The notes beneath the pieces were generated by a model, which was given only the letters and a program-made list of their open reading frames with translations, did no database searches and was not told where the DNA came from. A DNA stretch of 64,000 bases, from assembly GCA_014323825.1 (NCBI GenBank), contig JACONI010000099.1, positions 36,878 to 100,877 on the forward strand, given 5' to 3'. A program made the position numbers and the translations under genes. Of this stretch, positions 37,789 to 49,157 are shown piece after piece. The DNA comes from Ekhidna sp. (GTDB lineage: Bacteria; Bacteroidota; Bacteroidia; Cytophagales; Cyclobacteriaceae). The number at the start of each line of letters is the position of its first letter. The first letter of the stretch is position 1.

Positions 37789-37833
37789 ATTGTAGTTTTA
37801 GTGATTTTGGTTTTGGGTAAATTTATCACTTTC

Positions 37834-37878
37834 TCTATCAGCCCCCCTCTACCTCTTTTCCATGACTCCCGATCTCTT
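37834..37878. repeat. 45-bp direct repeat, right copy, at the prolyl oligopeptidase 3' end
   Basis: Identical to 35311-35355 but for one base. It contains the stop codon and the last ten codons of the oligopeptidase gene. The pair frames a 2.5-kb restriction-modification insertion. Confidence 0.88.
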
Positions 37879-40077
37879 CTCCTTGCTGGTAAGGCTAATT
37901 AACGATTCATTTATACTTTCCAAATCCATTAAAAAGGCATACTGGAGAGCGGTAGTCTTGTATCGTTTAAATCTTCCGGACGCGCCTCCGTGTCCTGTTT
38001 CCATATCGGTATCCAAGATCAACAGGTTATCATCTGTTTTTTTATCTCGTAGTTTAGCCACCCACTTTGCCGGTTCCCAATATTGCACCTGAGAATCAAA
38101 AAGGCCGGTGGTCACTAGCATATTAGGATAATCCTGCTCCCTGACATTGTCATACGGGGAGTAGGAGCGCATATATTCGTAAGATTCTAAGTTTTTGGGA
38201 TTTCCCCACTCATCAAATTCTCCGGTTGTTAATGGTATGCTTTCATCCCACATCGTAGATACCACATCTACGAAAGGCACCGCTGCCAGCACTCCATTAT
38301 AAAGCTCGGGGGCCATGTTTACGATGGCACCCATCAACAAACCTCCGGCACTGCCTCCATACGCATATAAATGTTCTTTTGAAGCATAACGCTCTTCAAT
38401 CAGAAACTTAGAGCAATCTATAAAGTCATTGAAGGTGTTTATTTTTTTGAACATTTTTCCATCTTCATACCACTGACGGCCCATCATCTGACCTCCCCTT
38501 ATATGAGCAATTGCAAATGCAAATCCTCTGTCTAATAAACTCAGCCTGTCACTGCTAAAACCTGCATTGATCGTATTTCCGTAAGACCCGTATCCATATT
38601 GTAATAATGGAGACTTCCCATCCTTCTGAAATCCTTTTTTATAAACAATGGAGATAGGTACTTCAACACCATCCCTTGCAACAGCCCAGAGTCTTTCTGT
38701 GATGTAATCCTCCGGATTGTGACCTCCAACCACCTCCTGTTGCTTCAGCAGGGTTTTCTCCCTCGTCTCCATATCATAATCAAAAGTGGAGTTTGGAGTA
38801 GTCATTGAAGTGTAGCCAAATCTCAATATTTTGGTATTAAACTCTGCATTGGTTGAAGCATAAACCGTGTATACGGGCTCTCCAAAGTTGAGGTAATGCT
38901 CATCACCTGTTGTCTGATTGATAATTCTCAAATTCGTCAATCCGTTTTTACGTTCTTCAACCACCATGTAATCGTCGAAAAGCTCGATATCTTCCAATAA
39001 AACATCTTCTCTGTGAGCGATAACTTCTTTCCAGTTTTCTTCAGAAGTATTACTCTCGGCAACTTCCATTAATCGGAAATTCGGGGCATCCCTATTCGTC
39101 ATTATATAAAACTTATCCTCAAAGTGTGAGATGCTGTATTCATGTGCTTTTGAATCTCTGGGAATGAACTGCTTAAACTCTCCGTCAGGATCATCCGCTT
39201 TTAAAATGCTATAATCGTTTACCAGTGTGCTTGAATTTCCAATAACGATGTATTTATCAGATTTTGTCTTATAAACGTAAGTATAAAACGTGTCATCTGT
39301 CTCGTGATAAATAAGCGGATCATTTTTTGTATCCTCACCAAGTTTGTGTTTGTATATTTTTTCGGGAAGAAGTGTCACGGGGTGTTTGGTACCATAAAAG
39401 AATGTTTTGTGGTCATTAGCCCAAGCCCCCCCGCCATAAGTATTTTCTATTCTGTCTTCCAAAAATTCACCGGTTTCTAAATTCTTAAATCTTATCGTGT
39501 ATATCCTTCGGCTTAATGTGTCTTCAGCTATTGCCAGAATTTTGTTATCCATCGTAATACCTGCCGGATATGCTGCATAATAACCATAACCCTCAGCCAT
39601 TTGATTCACATTCATCATAACCTCTTCCTCAGCTTCCGGAGAGCCTTTTTTTCTGCAATAAACAGGATATTCTCCACCTTCCTCATACCTGGTATAGTAC
39701 CAATACCCATTAGACAGATAGGGCACTGACTCATCCGTTTGTTTGATCCTTCCTACGATCTCTTCATAAAGTTTAGTTTGAAGCTCCTCCGTATGGGACA
39801 TTACTTCAGCGGTATAATTGTTTTCTTCATTTAGATAATCCAAGACTTCTTTTGTATGTTCGTCAGGATTCTCTGCGTTTTTCTGCTCATCGGAGAGTCT
39901 CATCCAGAAATAGGGGTCTATCCTTGTTTGCCCGTGTTCCCTTAGTAAGGTATCTGCCTTTTTGGCAATTGGCGCATTCGGTCTCATTCTTTTTTCAGTT
40001 GTTTCTTTTTTTTGAGGGGAACATGCGTTGATGGTATATACACAAGCAATAACCCATAGTAATTTTGTATTTTTCAT
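37849..40077 (-). CDS. Prolyl oligopeptidase-family (S9) lipoprotein peptidase
   Basis: 742 residues. A lipoprotein signal (VIACVYTINACSPQ, Cys19) precedes the seven-bladed propeller domain, which starts near DPYFWMRL; the C-terminal alpha/beta hydrolase has the nucleophile in YGGSAGGLLMG, Asp in TTGLFDSQVQYWEP and His in METGHGGASG. It resembles oligopeptidase B/PtrB. It would cleave short peptides at the cell envelope. Its last codons form one of the 45-bp repeats around the HincII-like unit; since the gene's end is regenerated by the repeat, it survived the insertion. Confidence 0.93.
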   Translation of the reverse strand: MKNTKLLWVIACVYTINACSPQKKETTEKRMRPNAPIAKKADTLLREHGQTRIDPYFWMRLSDEQKNAENPDEHTKEVLDYLNEENNYTAEVMSHTEELQTKLYEEIVGRIKQTDESVPYLSNGYWYYTRYEEGGEYPVYCRKKGSPEAEEEVMMNVNQMAEGYGYYAAYPAGITMDNKILAIAEDTLSRRIYTIRFKNLETGEFLEDRIENTYGGGAWANDHKTFFYGTKHPVTLLPEKIYKHKLGEDTKNDPLIYHETDDTFYTYVYKTKSDKYIVIGNSSTLVNDYSILKADDPDGEFKQFIPRDSKAHEYSISHFEDKFYIMTNRDAPNFRLMEVAESNTSEENWKEVIAHREDVLLEDIELFDDYMVVEERKNGLTNLRIINQTTGDEHYLNFGEPVYTVYASTNAEFNTKILRFGYTSMTTPNSTFDYDMETREKTLLKQQEVVGGHNPEDYITERLWAVARDGVEVPISIVYKKGFQKDGKSPLLQYGYGSYGNTINAGFSSDRLSLLDRGFAFAIAHIRGGQMMGRQWYEDGKMFKKINTFNDFIDCSKFLIEERYASKEHLYAYGGSAGGLLMGAIVNMAPELYNGVLAAVPFVDVVSTMWDESIPLTTGEFDEWGNPKNLESYEYMRSYSPYDNVREQDYPNMLVTTGLFDSQVQYWEPAKWVAKLRDKKTDDNLLILDTDMETGHGGASGRFKRYKTTALQYAFLMDLESINESLISLTSKEKRSGVMEKR

Positions 40078-40403
40078 CTGATCTTTAATTTGCTAATCCT
40101 GCGAACATAAATAAGCTGATACAGTGCGGGGTGCAAAAATTTGACATCGTTATCTGACAATATTTTGTAACACTATGCAATGGTAATTATTTTTATTCAA
40201 ACGTAAAGTGTTGAAAAAGCGCAAGACCTTGCTAAAAAACTCCTGGAAAATTTGAAACTTCCCAAAAAAACAATGCAAATTAAGCATAATTGGATAACAA
40301 TGCCGTATGTTTAATTAACAATATCAATAATTTTAGTATTTGATATGATAGGTAGATTTTTAGTTAATTGATTGGTTTTCAAAATGTTAATATACTAAAA
40401 GTG
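40078..40403. other. Intergenic region upstream of glgB
   Basis: Divergent spacer between the oligopeptidase gene and glgB. It is AT-rich with no open frame of note and is followed by copy B of the intergenic repeat. Confidence 0.5.
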
Positions 40404-40455
40404 TAATTTTTTTACAAAAAAAAATTACACTTGTTTATACCGGACTCAAGTTAAT
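40404..40455 (+). repeat. Intergenic repeat, copy B
   Basis: ACACTTGTTTATACCGGACT then CAAGTTAAT, preceded by a T run and an A run as in copies A and C. It ends 27 bases before the glgB ATG, so it lies in the promoter or leader region. Confidence 0.6.
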
Positions 40456-40481
40456 ATAATCATTGTGTCTAACTTTAGCGT

Positions 40482-42494
40482 ATGCCCAATTCAAAACTTC
40501 CGCTCGTTGCTGATGACCTTTGGCTTGAACCTTATGAAGCAGCCATTAATCAGCGGCATGCTTACTACAAGGAGAGGCTGAAGGAAATAGAAAAGAATCA
40601 TAAAAGCCTGGAACGTTTTGCTTCTTTATACTCCCGTCTTGGCTTTAACTATAATGCAAAAAAGGGTATATGGACCTATCAAGAATGGGCTCCTGCGGCT
40701 CATCAGTTGACTTTAGTGGGGTCTTTTGACGGCTGGGGTGAGGGCATTAAGATGGAGAAGGGCGAGGATGGTATATGGCAGGCAGATGTCCCGGCCGGGT
40801 TGAAGTTTGGACATCAGACGATGGTCAAAGTGAGAGTAACGGGTAAGGATGGAAATACTTCGGAGCGCATTCCGGCTTTTATTAATTACGCTGCTCAGGA
40901 TCCACGAACGTATGATTTCTGTGGTGTAATCTGGAAGCCTGAAAAAACTTTTAAATGGACCGATAAATCTTTTGATGTTACGACCATTAAACAACCGATG
41001 ATCTATGAAGCACACGTCGGGATGGCACAGGAAAGAGAGGGCGTTGGTTCGTATCGGGAATTTGCCGATACTGTTTTGTCCAGGATTAAAGCATTAGGTT
41101 ATAATGTCATTCAGCTGATGGCCATCAAAGAGCACCCTTATTACGGATCTTTTGGTTACCATGTATCCAACTTTTTTGCTCCTTCTTCACGCTTCGGCAC
41201 TCCTGATGATCTGAAATATTTAATTAACAAAGCGCATAAGTCAGGGCTGGCGGTGATCATGGATGCCGTATATTCCCATGCCGTCAAAAATACTGCGGAA
41301 GGATTAAACCAATTTGATGGTTCCGATGACCAATATTTTCATGAAGGAGGTAAGGGTTACCATAACTCATGGGACTCAAAACTTTTTAATTACGGAAAAA
41401 CCGAGGTACTTCGGTTTTTACTGTCCAGCGTAAAATACTGGATGGAGGAGTTTCACTTTGACGGCTTTCGCTTCGATGGTGTCACCTCTATGATGTATGA
41501 ACATCACGGGGATCATGTTTCCTTTGATCATTATGATAAATATTTCAGGCATCAGGTAGATTGGGATGCTATTTTATTCCTTCAGTTAGCCAATGTATTG
41601 ATCCATAAAATTAAACCCGGTGCTATCACCATTGCAGAGGACATGAGCGGTATGCCCGGAATCGGTAGAAGAGTTGATGAAGGAGGGATTGGATTCGATT
41701 ACCGTCTGGGAATGGGCATACCCGATTATTGGATCAAAATTCTTAAACATAAACGAGATGAGGACTGGAACATCCATGAAATCCGGGATGTACTTACCAA
41801 TCGCCGATTTAAAGAGAAAACGATCGCTTATTCGGAGTCACATGATCAAGCGCTGGTAGGTGATAAGACGCTGGCTTTTTGGCTGATGGATAAAGAAATG
41901 TACTGGCACATGTCGGTTGAGGACGACAGTATGATCATTGACAGAGGAATAGCCCTTTTAAAAATGATTCGGTTGATAACGGCCTCCTTAGGAGGAGAAG
42001 GTTACATGAATTTTATCGGCAACGAGTTTGGACATCCTGAGTGGGTGGACTTTCCACGAGAGGGAAATGGCTGGAGCTACAAATATGCCAGACGACAGTG
42101 GTCTCTGGTAGAAAATGAAAATTTGAAATATAAGTTTATCAATCAATTTGAGGGAGATATGGTGAAAATATTAGATCAGCATCGTGTTTTAGATGCACTT
42201 CCCGCTCAACAACTGAATATGGATGATACTAATAAAGTGATCATTTTTGAACGGAACAATCTCCTCTTTTTATTCAATTTTCATCCCTCCAATGCCATCC
42301 CAGGTTACACTTTTAAGGTTCCCAAAGAGGGAGCATTCAAAGCAGTCCTCATTTCCGATGAGGAGAAATACGGTGGTCACAATAGAATAGATCCGGAGGT
42401 GATCTATGAGTCAGTAGAAACGAAAGAGGGCGGGAGTGAACTTAAAGTGTATCTCACCAACAGAACTGCAATGGTGTTAAAAAAAGTAGATTGA
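40482..42494 (+). CDS. glgB: 1,4-alpha-glucan branching enzyme (GH13, CBM48)
   Basis: 670 residues. A CBM48 domain (EWAPAAHQLTLVGSFDGWGE) is near residue 75, then the GH13 barrel: catalytic nucleophile in FHFDGFRFDGVTSMMY, acid/base in ITIAEDMSGMP, and the third Asp in AYSESHDQALVGDK. The sequence resembles the eukaryote-like branching enzymes of about 700 residues more than the E. coli type. It makes alpha-1,6 branches in glycogen. It is followed by a 21-bp satellite. Confidence 0.93.
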   Translation: MPNSKLPLVADDLWLEPYEAAINQRHAYYKERLKEIEKNHKSLERFASLYSRLGFNYNAKKGIWTYQEWAPAAHQLTLVGSFDGWGEGIKMEKGEDGIWQADVPAGLKFGHQTMVKVRVTGKDGNTSERIPAFINYAAQDPRTYDFCGVIWKPEKTFKWTDKSFDVTTIKQPMIYEAHVGMAQEREGVGSYREFADTVLSRIKALGYNVIQLMAIKEHPYYGSFGYHVSNFFAPSSRFGTPDDLKYLINKAHKSGLAVIMDAVYSHAVKNTAEGLNQFDGSDDQYFHEGGKGYHNSWDSKLFNYGKTEVLRFLLSSVKYWMEEFHFDGFRFDGVTSMMYEHHGDHVSFDHYDKYFRHQVDWDAILFLQLANVLIHKIKPGAITIAEDMSGMPGIGRRVDEGGIGFDYRLGMGIPDYWIKILKHKRDEDWNIHEIRDVLTNRRFKEKTIAYSESHDQALVGDKTLAFWLMDKEMYWHMSVEDDSMIIDRGIALLKMIRLITASLGGEGYMNFIGNEFGHPEWVDFPREGNGWSYKYARRQWSLVENENLKYKFINQFEGDMVKILDQHRVLDALPAQQLNMDDTNKVIIFERNNLLFLFNFHPSNAIPGYTFKVPKEGAFKAVLISDEEKYGGHNRIDPEVIYESVETKEGGSELKVYLTNRTAMVLKKVD

Positions 42495-42510
42495 AAGGGG
42501 CTGCCGAAAG

Positions 42511-42750
42511 CGGTCGGGAGTCGTGGAAATGAGGTCGGGAGTCGAGGAAATGAGGTCGGGAGTCGAGGAAACGAGGTCGGGAGTCGAGGAAACGAGGTCG
42601 GGAGTCGAGGAAACGAGGTCGGGAGTCGAGGAAACGAGGTCGGGAGTCGAGGAAACGAGGTCGGGAGTCGAGGAAACGAGGTCGGGAGTCGAAGAAATGA
42701 GGTCGGGAGTCAGAGAAATAAGGTTGGGGGTCGAGGAAATAAAGTCGGAT
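42511..42750. repeat. 21-bp tandem repeat (minisatellite), about 11 units
   Basis: Unit GAGGTCGGGAGTCGAGGAAA plus one base, near-identical in the centre and diverging at both ends. Because 21 is a multiple of 3, both strands stay open across it, giving spurious proteins of repeating (V)EETRSG or SSTPDLV. It begins 17 bases after the glgB stop. Single diverged units occur after hisS and at the 45-bp direct repeats. Confidence 0.93.
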
Positions 42751-43082
42751 GCTGTCCGAATACGCTTTATATCTAAGCGGGTTGGAGTAGAAGAAATCTT
42801 CTTCATTTATTTTAGCGTTTAAATTTTTAATTTATGAAATTACTAATAATGCATCAGGATCAAAATGAGCACTATCGCATGTTTGTAACCACACAGACAG
42901 ACTACTCCGGGTAAAGACACTGATATACGGAGCAGCAAAATCAATTTGGAAAATACAAGAATTAAACTAACCCACGCCCACCCTTTGGTTCAAAGGAAAG
43001 ACCTATATACAAAAACAGCATCAGTGGGTATCTGAGTAAAAGAAATCAGCCTGCCACACGATTACCCTACCCCCCAAAATGA
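42751..43082. other. Intergenic region, no gene seen
   Basis: Between the satellite and the cadherin-repeat gene. The first 70 bases still show weak satellite similarity. No open frame, RNA or terminator is convincing. Confidence 0.4.
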
Positions 43083-46000
43083 CTACTCTTCGGGTGCTTT
43101 TTGGCGAAAGGTAAGATGAAAGCTACCTTGGGGCTCTACAGGATTTTGAAAAACGAATAAATGTCCCCGATCTATCGTTCCTTTATATGGAAGAAAAATA
43201 CATCTGAATCTATTGTTTCTTATTTTTTGTAAAGCTAATTCGTTTACCCTAGGGTTTAGAACATCTGTGCCATCAAAGCGGTCTTTCATAATTGTAGGAT
43301 GAAATACTCGATACGGATAATATTTTGGATCATAACTTAACTCCTTGCTATTATTACTTAACTCATCGCTATAGAAAACAAATCCATCATCAGATAAACT
43401 TCCGCTGCTCACCTTAGCACCTTTTATCCCTTGATCAATCTGCTCACCTGTCAGGCCCACACTCCATATAAGAAATTCGATGACGACAGGGAGCTTGGCA
43501 TCGGAGGGAAAATCAATGGTTACTTTAGGCGCATTAGTTTCAGTATCTTCTTCCGTTATGGTGACACCTTCAGGTATTGTTGGGCCCCCGAAAGAATTCT
43601 TGACGAAGAGGATGCCGCTTGCTTTGGGCTGTAGCACTTTAAATTCAAACACCTCCCGGTCTGCCTCGTCTTTGGTGTCGGGAGTGCCGTAGTCAAAAAA
43701 TACCTGTATCGTGGCTTCATAAAAGCCGTATCCTGTTGCTTCGCTTTTGTCAGTGCCCGTAATGGAGAGGGTGCGATCCCCAAAAAGTTTCGCTGCCCCC
43801 GCATTCGGAGTAACACTGCTGATGATATTATCCCTATCTTCCTTTACTTGCACATACCATTTTTGCCTTTCCAGCTCGGCACTGCCGCCGGTGGCTGTCA
43901 GGGTAATGTCTGCGGCATCGGTGGCATTCCGGGCGAGCAACCCAACCTTATTGCCGTCATGATCTACTGCCGTACCGGCATCGGGTAAGCTCACGGTCGG
44001 CAGCATCACTGTCTCCGGACTTGGAGGATCAACAGCGGTAACACTGACGGTGATTGTGATACTTGCGGTCTGATTAAGACGATCCGTAACCGTTACGGTG
44101 AGCGTATAGTTCGGTGTGGCCGAACGGTTAAGTGTCTTTGCAACGGTAATTGCTCCCGTATTATTTATTTTAAAATCGTTGTTGGTATTGCCGCCGGTGA
44201 TGGAGTAAGTATAAGTACTTATCGTTGCATCATCATGGCTGCCCTCAACCGCTGCAACGGCTGTGTTTGCAGCGGTGCCGTCAGGTAAGGAAACAGTGGA
44301 TGATGAACCGGAGGCAAGCACAAGTGTCGGTCTCTCAGTCACATTCGTAACGATAACGTTAATACCCTGCCAACTGCTGTTGTTTGTCCCGTCGGTTGCC
44401 GTTACTTGTACATAGTATGTATTGCTACCTAAGTTACTGCCCCTCGCTTCAAAATCCGGTGCCTCCTTGAAAGTCAAATCCCCGCTAGTTCTACCGATGT
44501 CAAACTTGGTCCTGTCTCCTCCTCCGGTGATGCTGTACGTGATTATTTCGCCTGTTCCGTCTGCGTCAGTGGCGGTTACGGTTAGCACTGCGGTGGTGTT
44601 TTCCGGCACCCTTGCCACGTTACGTGAAGTAATCACCGGTTTTTCATCATTCACATCGGTAACGTTGATGGTGATAGTGGCATCGGCTGTTCCCCCCTTG
44701 CCATCACTGGCCCTTACGGTAAGCGTGTAAACCGGAGTGTTCTCATGGTCAAGGCTTTCCCCTGCGGCGATGGTAATTTGCCCGTTGTCATTTATTGCGA
44801 AAACATCGCCGGTATTGCCACCGGTGATGGTATAAGTCAGGTCGTCCCTGTCGGGATCTGTGCCCATAACCGGTGCCCCGACAGTACTTCTCCCGGCGGC
44901 ATCTTCAGCTACGGCACGGCTTGCATTGGCAAACATCGGGGCGTTGTTCGTTGGAGTCGCCGCATTGACCGTAATGTTGATTGCTACAGGTTGGGAAGAC
45001 AGCGGAGTATCCGCATTATCCGTAACGGTTAAGGTGAGGGCGTAACGACCGACACTAAGGCTGGCACTGTTAGCAACAGCAATCTGCCCCGTATTATTAT
45101 TTATGTCAAAATTATCAGCACCAGTTCCGCTGAGCTCATAATCCAGCATCTGCCCGGCATCGGGGTCTGTAGCTGCAATCGGAGTCCCGACAGACGTACT
45201 AGCCGTGGCATCTGCTGCTACACTGAAGTTCCTAGCAGTACTAGCGGTGATAGTCGGGGCCTCATTCACATCGGTAACGGTAATGGTGACCATACTCTCA
45301 ACTGTTGTACTTGAACCGTCATCCATAGCGGTTACGGTAAGCGTGTAACTTGAAGTGGCCTCATGGTCAAGGCTGGCACCTCTTTTAACAGTGATTTGTC
45401 CCGAGCTGCTATTTATCTCAAAATTACTGTCAGTCCCTTTGATGCCATAAGTGATATTATCGTCCTCGTTGTCGGAAGCCGTAACCGCAGTCCCTACATT
45501 CGTCCCCACTCCGCTATTTTCAGCTACACTGCGTGTAGGGGAATCCTCATCAAACACCGGTGCCTGATTCGTTGCCCCTGCCTCATTCACATCCGTAACG
45601 CTAACGGTAATAGTCTGCGTAGTATTGTTATCCCCGTCACTTGCCGTTACCACTACCTCATACATATTATTAGTGCCCGCATCACCGGGATTTTCATAAT
45701 CCGGTGCAGCAATGAAAGTCAATTGCCCGTTGTCTGAGTCAATTTGGAACAGGCTCCTATCCTCTCCTCCACTGACTGAATACTCGATCGATGCAGTTCC
45801 GTCCGCATCGTCAGCCCTTACAGTCAATACCGTAGTCGTATTTTCCGGTACGTCTGCACTGGTACCCGAACTAAACATCGGACTGAACTCATTCACATCG
45901 TTCACCGTAATGGAGAAGGTGCTCTCGACTTCTGCAGGAGGAGTTCCGTTATCCGTAGCTACTACGGTAAGGGAGTAACTGCTCGTAGTCTCAAAGTCAA

Positions 46001-49000
46001 GACCGCTACTTCCAACAGTAATTTGTCCGTTCATTGAATTTATTGAAAAATCATCGGCATTAGTTCCTTTGAGGGAGTAAGTCACAGTCTGCCCGGCATC
46101 ATTGGGAGTAGCCGTGAACTGCCTGACATTCGCACCCGATCCAACATTTTCAGCTAGCACAGTTGCTGAAGTGCCGCCTGTTGAGGTAAATGTTGGGGTC
46201 ATGTTCCCGCCGCTATCTTCATCTGCATCGGGAACATTAACGGTGATAATGGCTGTGTCTTGGGACATTCCGTCCGAGACTTCTATTGTAACCGTAAAAA
46301 GACCAGGATCTCTGCTCACAGCACTAAAACCTTCATTAATAATAAGTTTATTAGCAGTAATAGCAAACCATTTTTTTCTACCGGAGATGATCTTATACGT
46401 CAGTAGATCACCATCTTCATCAGCATTACTCAGCGTCGTGAGTTCATACCCACCGGTAGCATCATCGGATTGACTTATCGTAAATTGCATATCCGTTAAT
46501 ACGGGGGGGTTATCATTCACATTCGTAACGTTAATGGTGACGGTGATCTCATCCGAACCACTAGCATCCGCAGCAGTTAAGACAAGCATATACATCTCCG
46601 TTTCCTCATAGTCAAGGCTGGCAGTGTTTTTAACAGTGATTTGCCCCGTCCTGCTATTTATATCAAAATTATCTTCTTCGTTGCCCGATTTGATGGAATA
46701 AGTGATGTCATCTTCCTCGTTGTCGGTAGCCGCAACCGGAGTTCCTACATTCCCTGATGTGGTGTTTTCAGCTACAGCACGCATTGCAGAGGGACCCTCG
46801 TTAAACGTTGGTGCCTGATTCGTTGCCCCTGCCGGAGTGACCGTAATGGTGATCGATTCCTCGTCTGACAGTCTTCCGGCACCATCATCCGTAACAGTCA
46901 AGGTGAGGCTATAAGATGCTTTGGAAGAAGCGTCAAGACTGGCCGTGCCTGAAACTTTAATCTGCCCCCCTTCTATTATAAAATCAGAAGCATTAGCTCC
47001 GGTGAGCGCATAAGTCAGCGTTTGAGCCGGCCTATCTTCATCCGTAATCATAATCGAAGTCCCGACATTATCACCACTACTGGCATCCTCAGCTACGGTG
47101 AGGTTGTTTGGAATGGTTCCAATTTTCGGTGCCTCATTCAGATCAGTCACGGTAATGGTGACCATACTCTCAACTGTTGTACCTGAACCTTCGGGATCCG
47201 TAGCGGTTACGGTAAGCATGTAACTTGAAGTGGCCTCATGGTCAAGGTCGGCACTGTTTTTAACAGTGATTTGTCCGTTGGTATCTATCTCAAAATTACC
47301 GGCATCATTGCCCGATTTGATGGAATAAGTCAGGGCATCGTTCTCGGGGTCTGCAGCCGTAACCGGATTCCCGACGTTACTTTCCGCAGCGGCATTTTCA
47401 GCTATAGTACGGCTTGCATTGGCAAACGTTGGTGCCATGTTTTCGCTATCTTCATCTACATCCGTAACGGTAACGGTGACAGTAGCCGGAACTGCCGTAC
47501 CTGAACCGGCATCCGTAGCGGTTACGGTAAGGATATAAGTTCCTTTAATCTCATGGTTAAGTTTTTTCCCTGCCGCGACGGTAATTTGTCCGTTGTTATC
47601 TATTGCGAAAACATCGCCGTCATTGCCGTCGATGATGGCATAAGTCAGGGCATCGTTCTCATTATCCATACCCATAACCGGTGTTCCGACATTAGCTCCC
47701 GGAAGTGCGTTTTCGGCTATACTGCGAGCTGCATCGGCAAACGTTGGTGCAGTGTTCGCAGCATCGGTAACATTAACGGTGATTTCAATGGTTGCGGTCA
47801 GATTACCATTATCCGTAACGGTTACGGTGAGGGTATAGCTTGACGTGCTTGAGCGGTCAAGTGTGTTTGCGACGGTAATTTGTCCCGTGTTGCTATCTAT
47901 TGCAAAATCACTGTTGGTATTGCCGCCGGTGATGGAGTAAGTAAACGTACTGTTTTCGTCAACATCCATGCCCTCAACCACCGCAACGGTTGTTGTGTTT
48001 GCAATGGTGCCGTCAGTTAAGTAAACCGTGGTTTTATTAGCGGTAACTGTCGGTGCCTCGTTCACATCTTTCACCGTGATGGTGACATTACCGGTGTCTT
48101 CTCCACTGTTCCCGTCTGCAATCTTTATGGTAAGTGTATAAGTCGGTGCGGTCTCATGGTCAAGTACTTTTGCGACGGTAATTTGTCCCGTGCTTCCATC
48201 TATTTCAAAATCTCCGGCCTCATCCTGCGGTAATGGAATAACTTAAAGCGTCGTTATCGGCATCACTCGCATCAACCGTCCCGACCGTTGTGCGACTTGC
48301 AGCGTTCTCATCTACTGAGAATGATTGATCACCGGCGATTGTCGGTATGTTGTTCGCAGCTTCATTTACTACATCAATAATGTTGATGGTGAGGGTAGCA
48401 GTGCCTGACAGTGGGTTTGTCTCATCATCATCCGTAGCGGTTACGGTAAGGTTATACATTTCCGTGGTCTCAAAATCAAGGTTTCTTGCAGTGGTGATTG
48501 CCCCCGAATTTTTGTCTATTGCAAAATCATCGTTGGTATTGCCGCCGGTGATGGCATAAGTCAGCACATCGCCCTCGTCTTCATCTATGCCCGTAACCGT
48601 TTCAACCACTGTCTCGGACGGGATATACTCAACTAATGAGAGTGATTCGTCTTTAATCGTTGGTGCTTCGTTTACGTCAGTGACATTGACAGTTATGCCG
48701 GCAGTACCTTCCAATTCTCCGTCCGTAACGGTTACTTTAAGGACATAAGCGTCTCTGGTCTCATGGTCAAGGCTTCTTTTAGTGATAAGGACCCACCCCC
48801 CGTTGCTTGGATTTATTTCGAAAACGTCACCGGTGATGTCAACAGTCAGGCTGCTGCCCTCGTCTTCATCTGTAGCTTGAACCCGCCCGACTTCCGTTTC
48901 CGCAGGGGAATTTTCAGCTACGGAAAAGATTTGATCTTCAATCGTTGGTGCCGCATTAGCCGTAGCAGCCTCATCATCTCCACAAGATAGGAGTATCATA

Positions 49001-49065
49001 CCGATTATGACAACTGCACATACACACAGTATGCATCGTTTCATAGTTGGGGTCATGTGGGTCAT
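43083..49065 (-). pseudogene. Giant cadherin-repeat surface lipoprotein, one frameshift
   Basis: From ATG at 49065 (or 49044 at MKRCIL) a lipoprotein signal ends MILLSC-GDDEA; acidic residues after the Cys fit a surface-export signal. Cadherin-like repeats of about 100 residues follow, about 17 in all, with recurring AENA, ITGGNT, AIDxNxGQITV, LDxExTxxYxLTVTATD and VNVTDVNEAP. Near 48228 the frame is lost (SITAG then a stop) and resumes in another frame as DEAGDFEID, open to 43083. The last 300 or so residues are not cadherin-like. A calcium-dependent adhesin is likely. The split could be a mutation, phase variation or an assembly error among repeats. Confidence 0.8.
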
Positions 49066-49157
49066 TATTTGATTTTATTTATTACAAATTTAGTGTAAAA
49101 TTATACTTTTTTATATCAAAGCCAAGGGCTTAAAGATAAGTAGCAACCGATTGCTAT

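Noticed and set aside
42477..42822. Open frames on both strands across the 21-bp satellite
   Set aside because: A 21-bp tandem repeat keeps any stop-free frame open; the products are pure heptapeptide repeats without a signal or known motif.
44422..47843. Plus-strand open frames opposite the cadherin-repeat gene
   Set aside because: They are antisense shadows of a repetitive coding sequence with no independent features.
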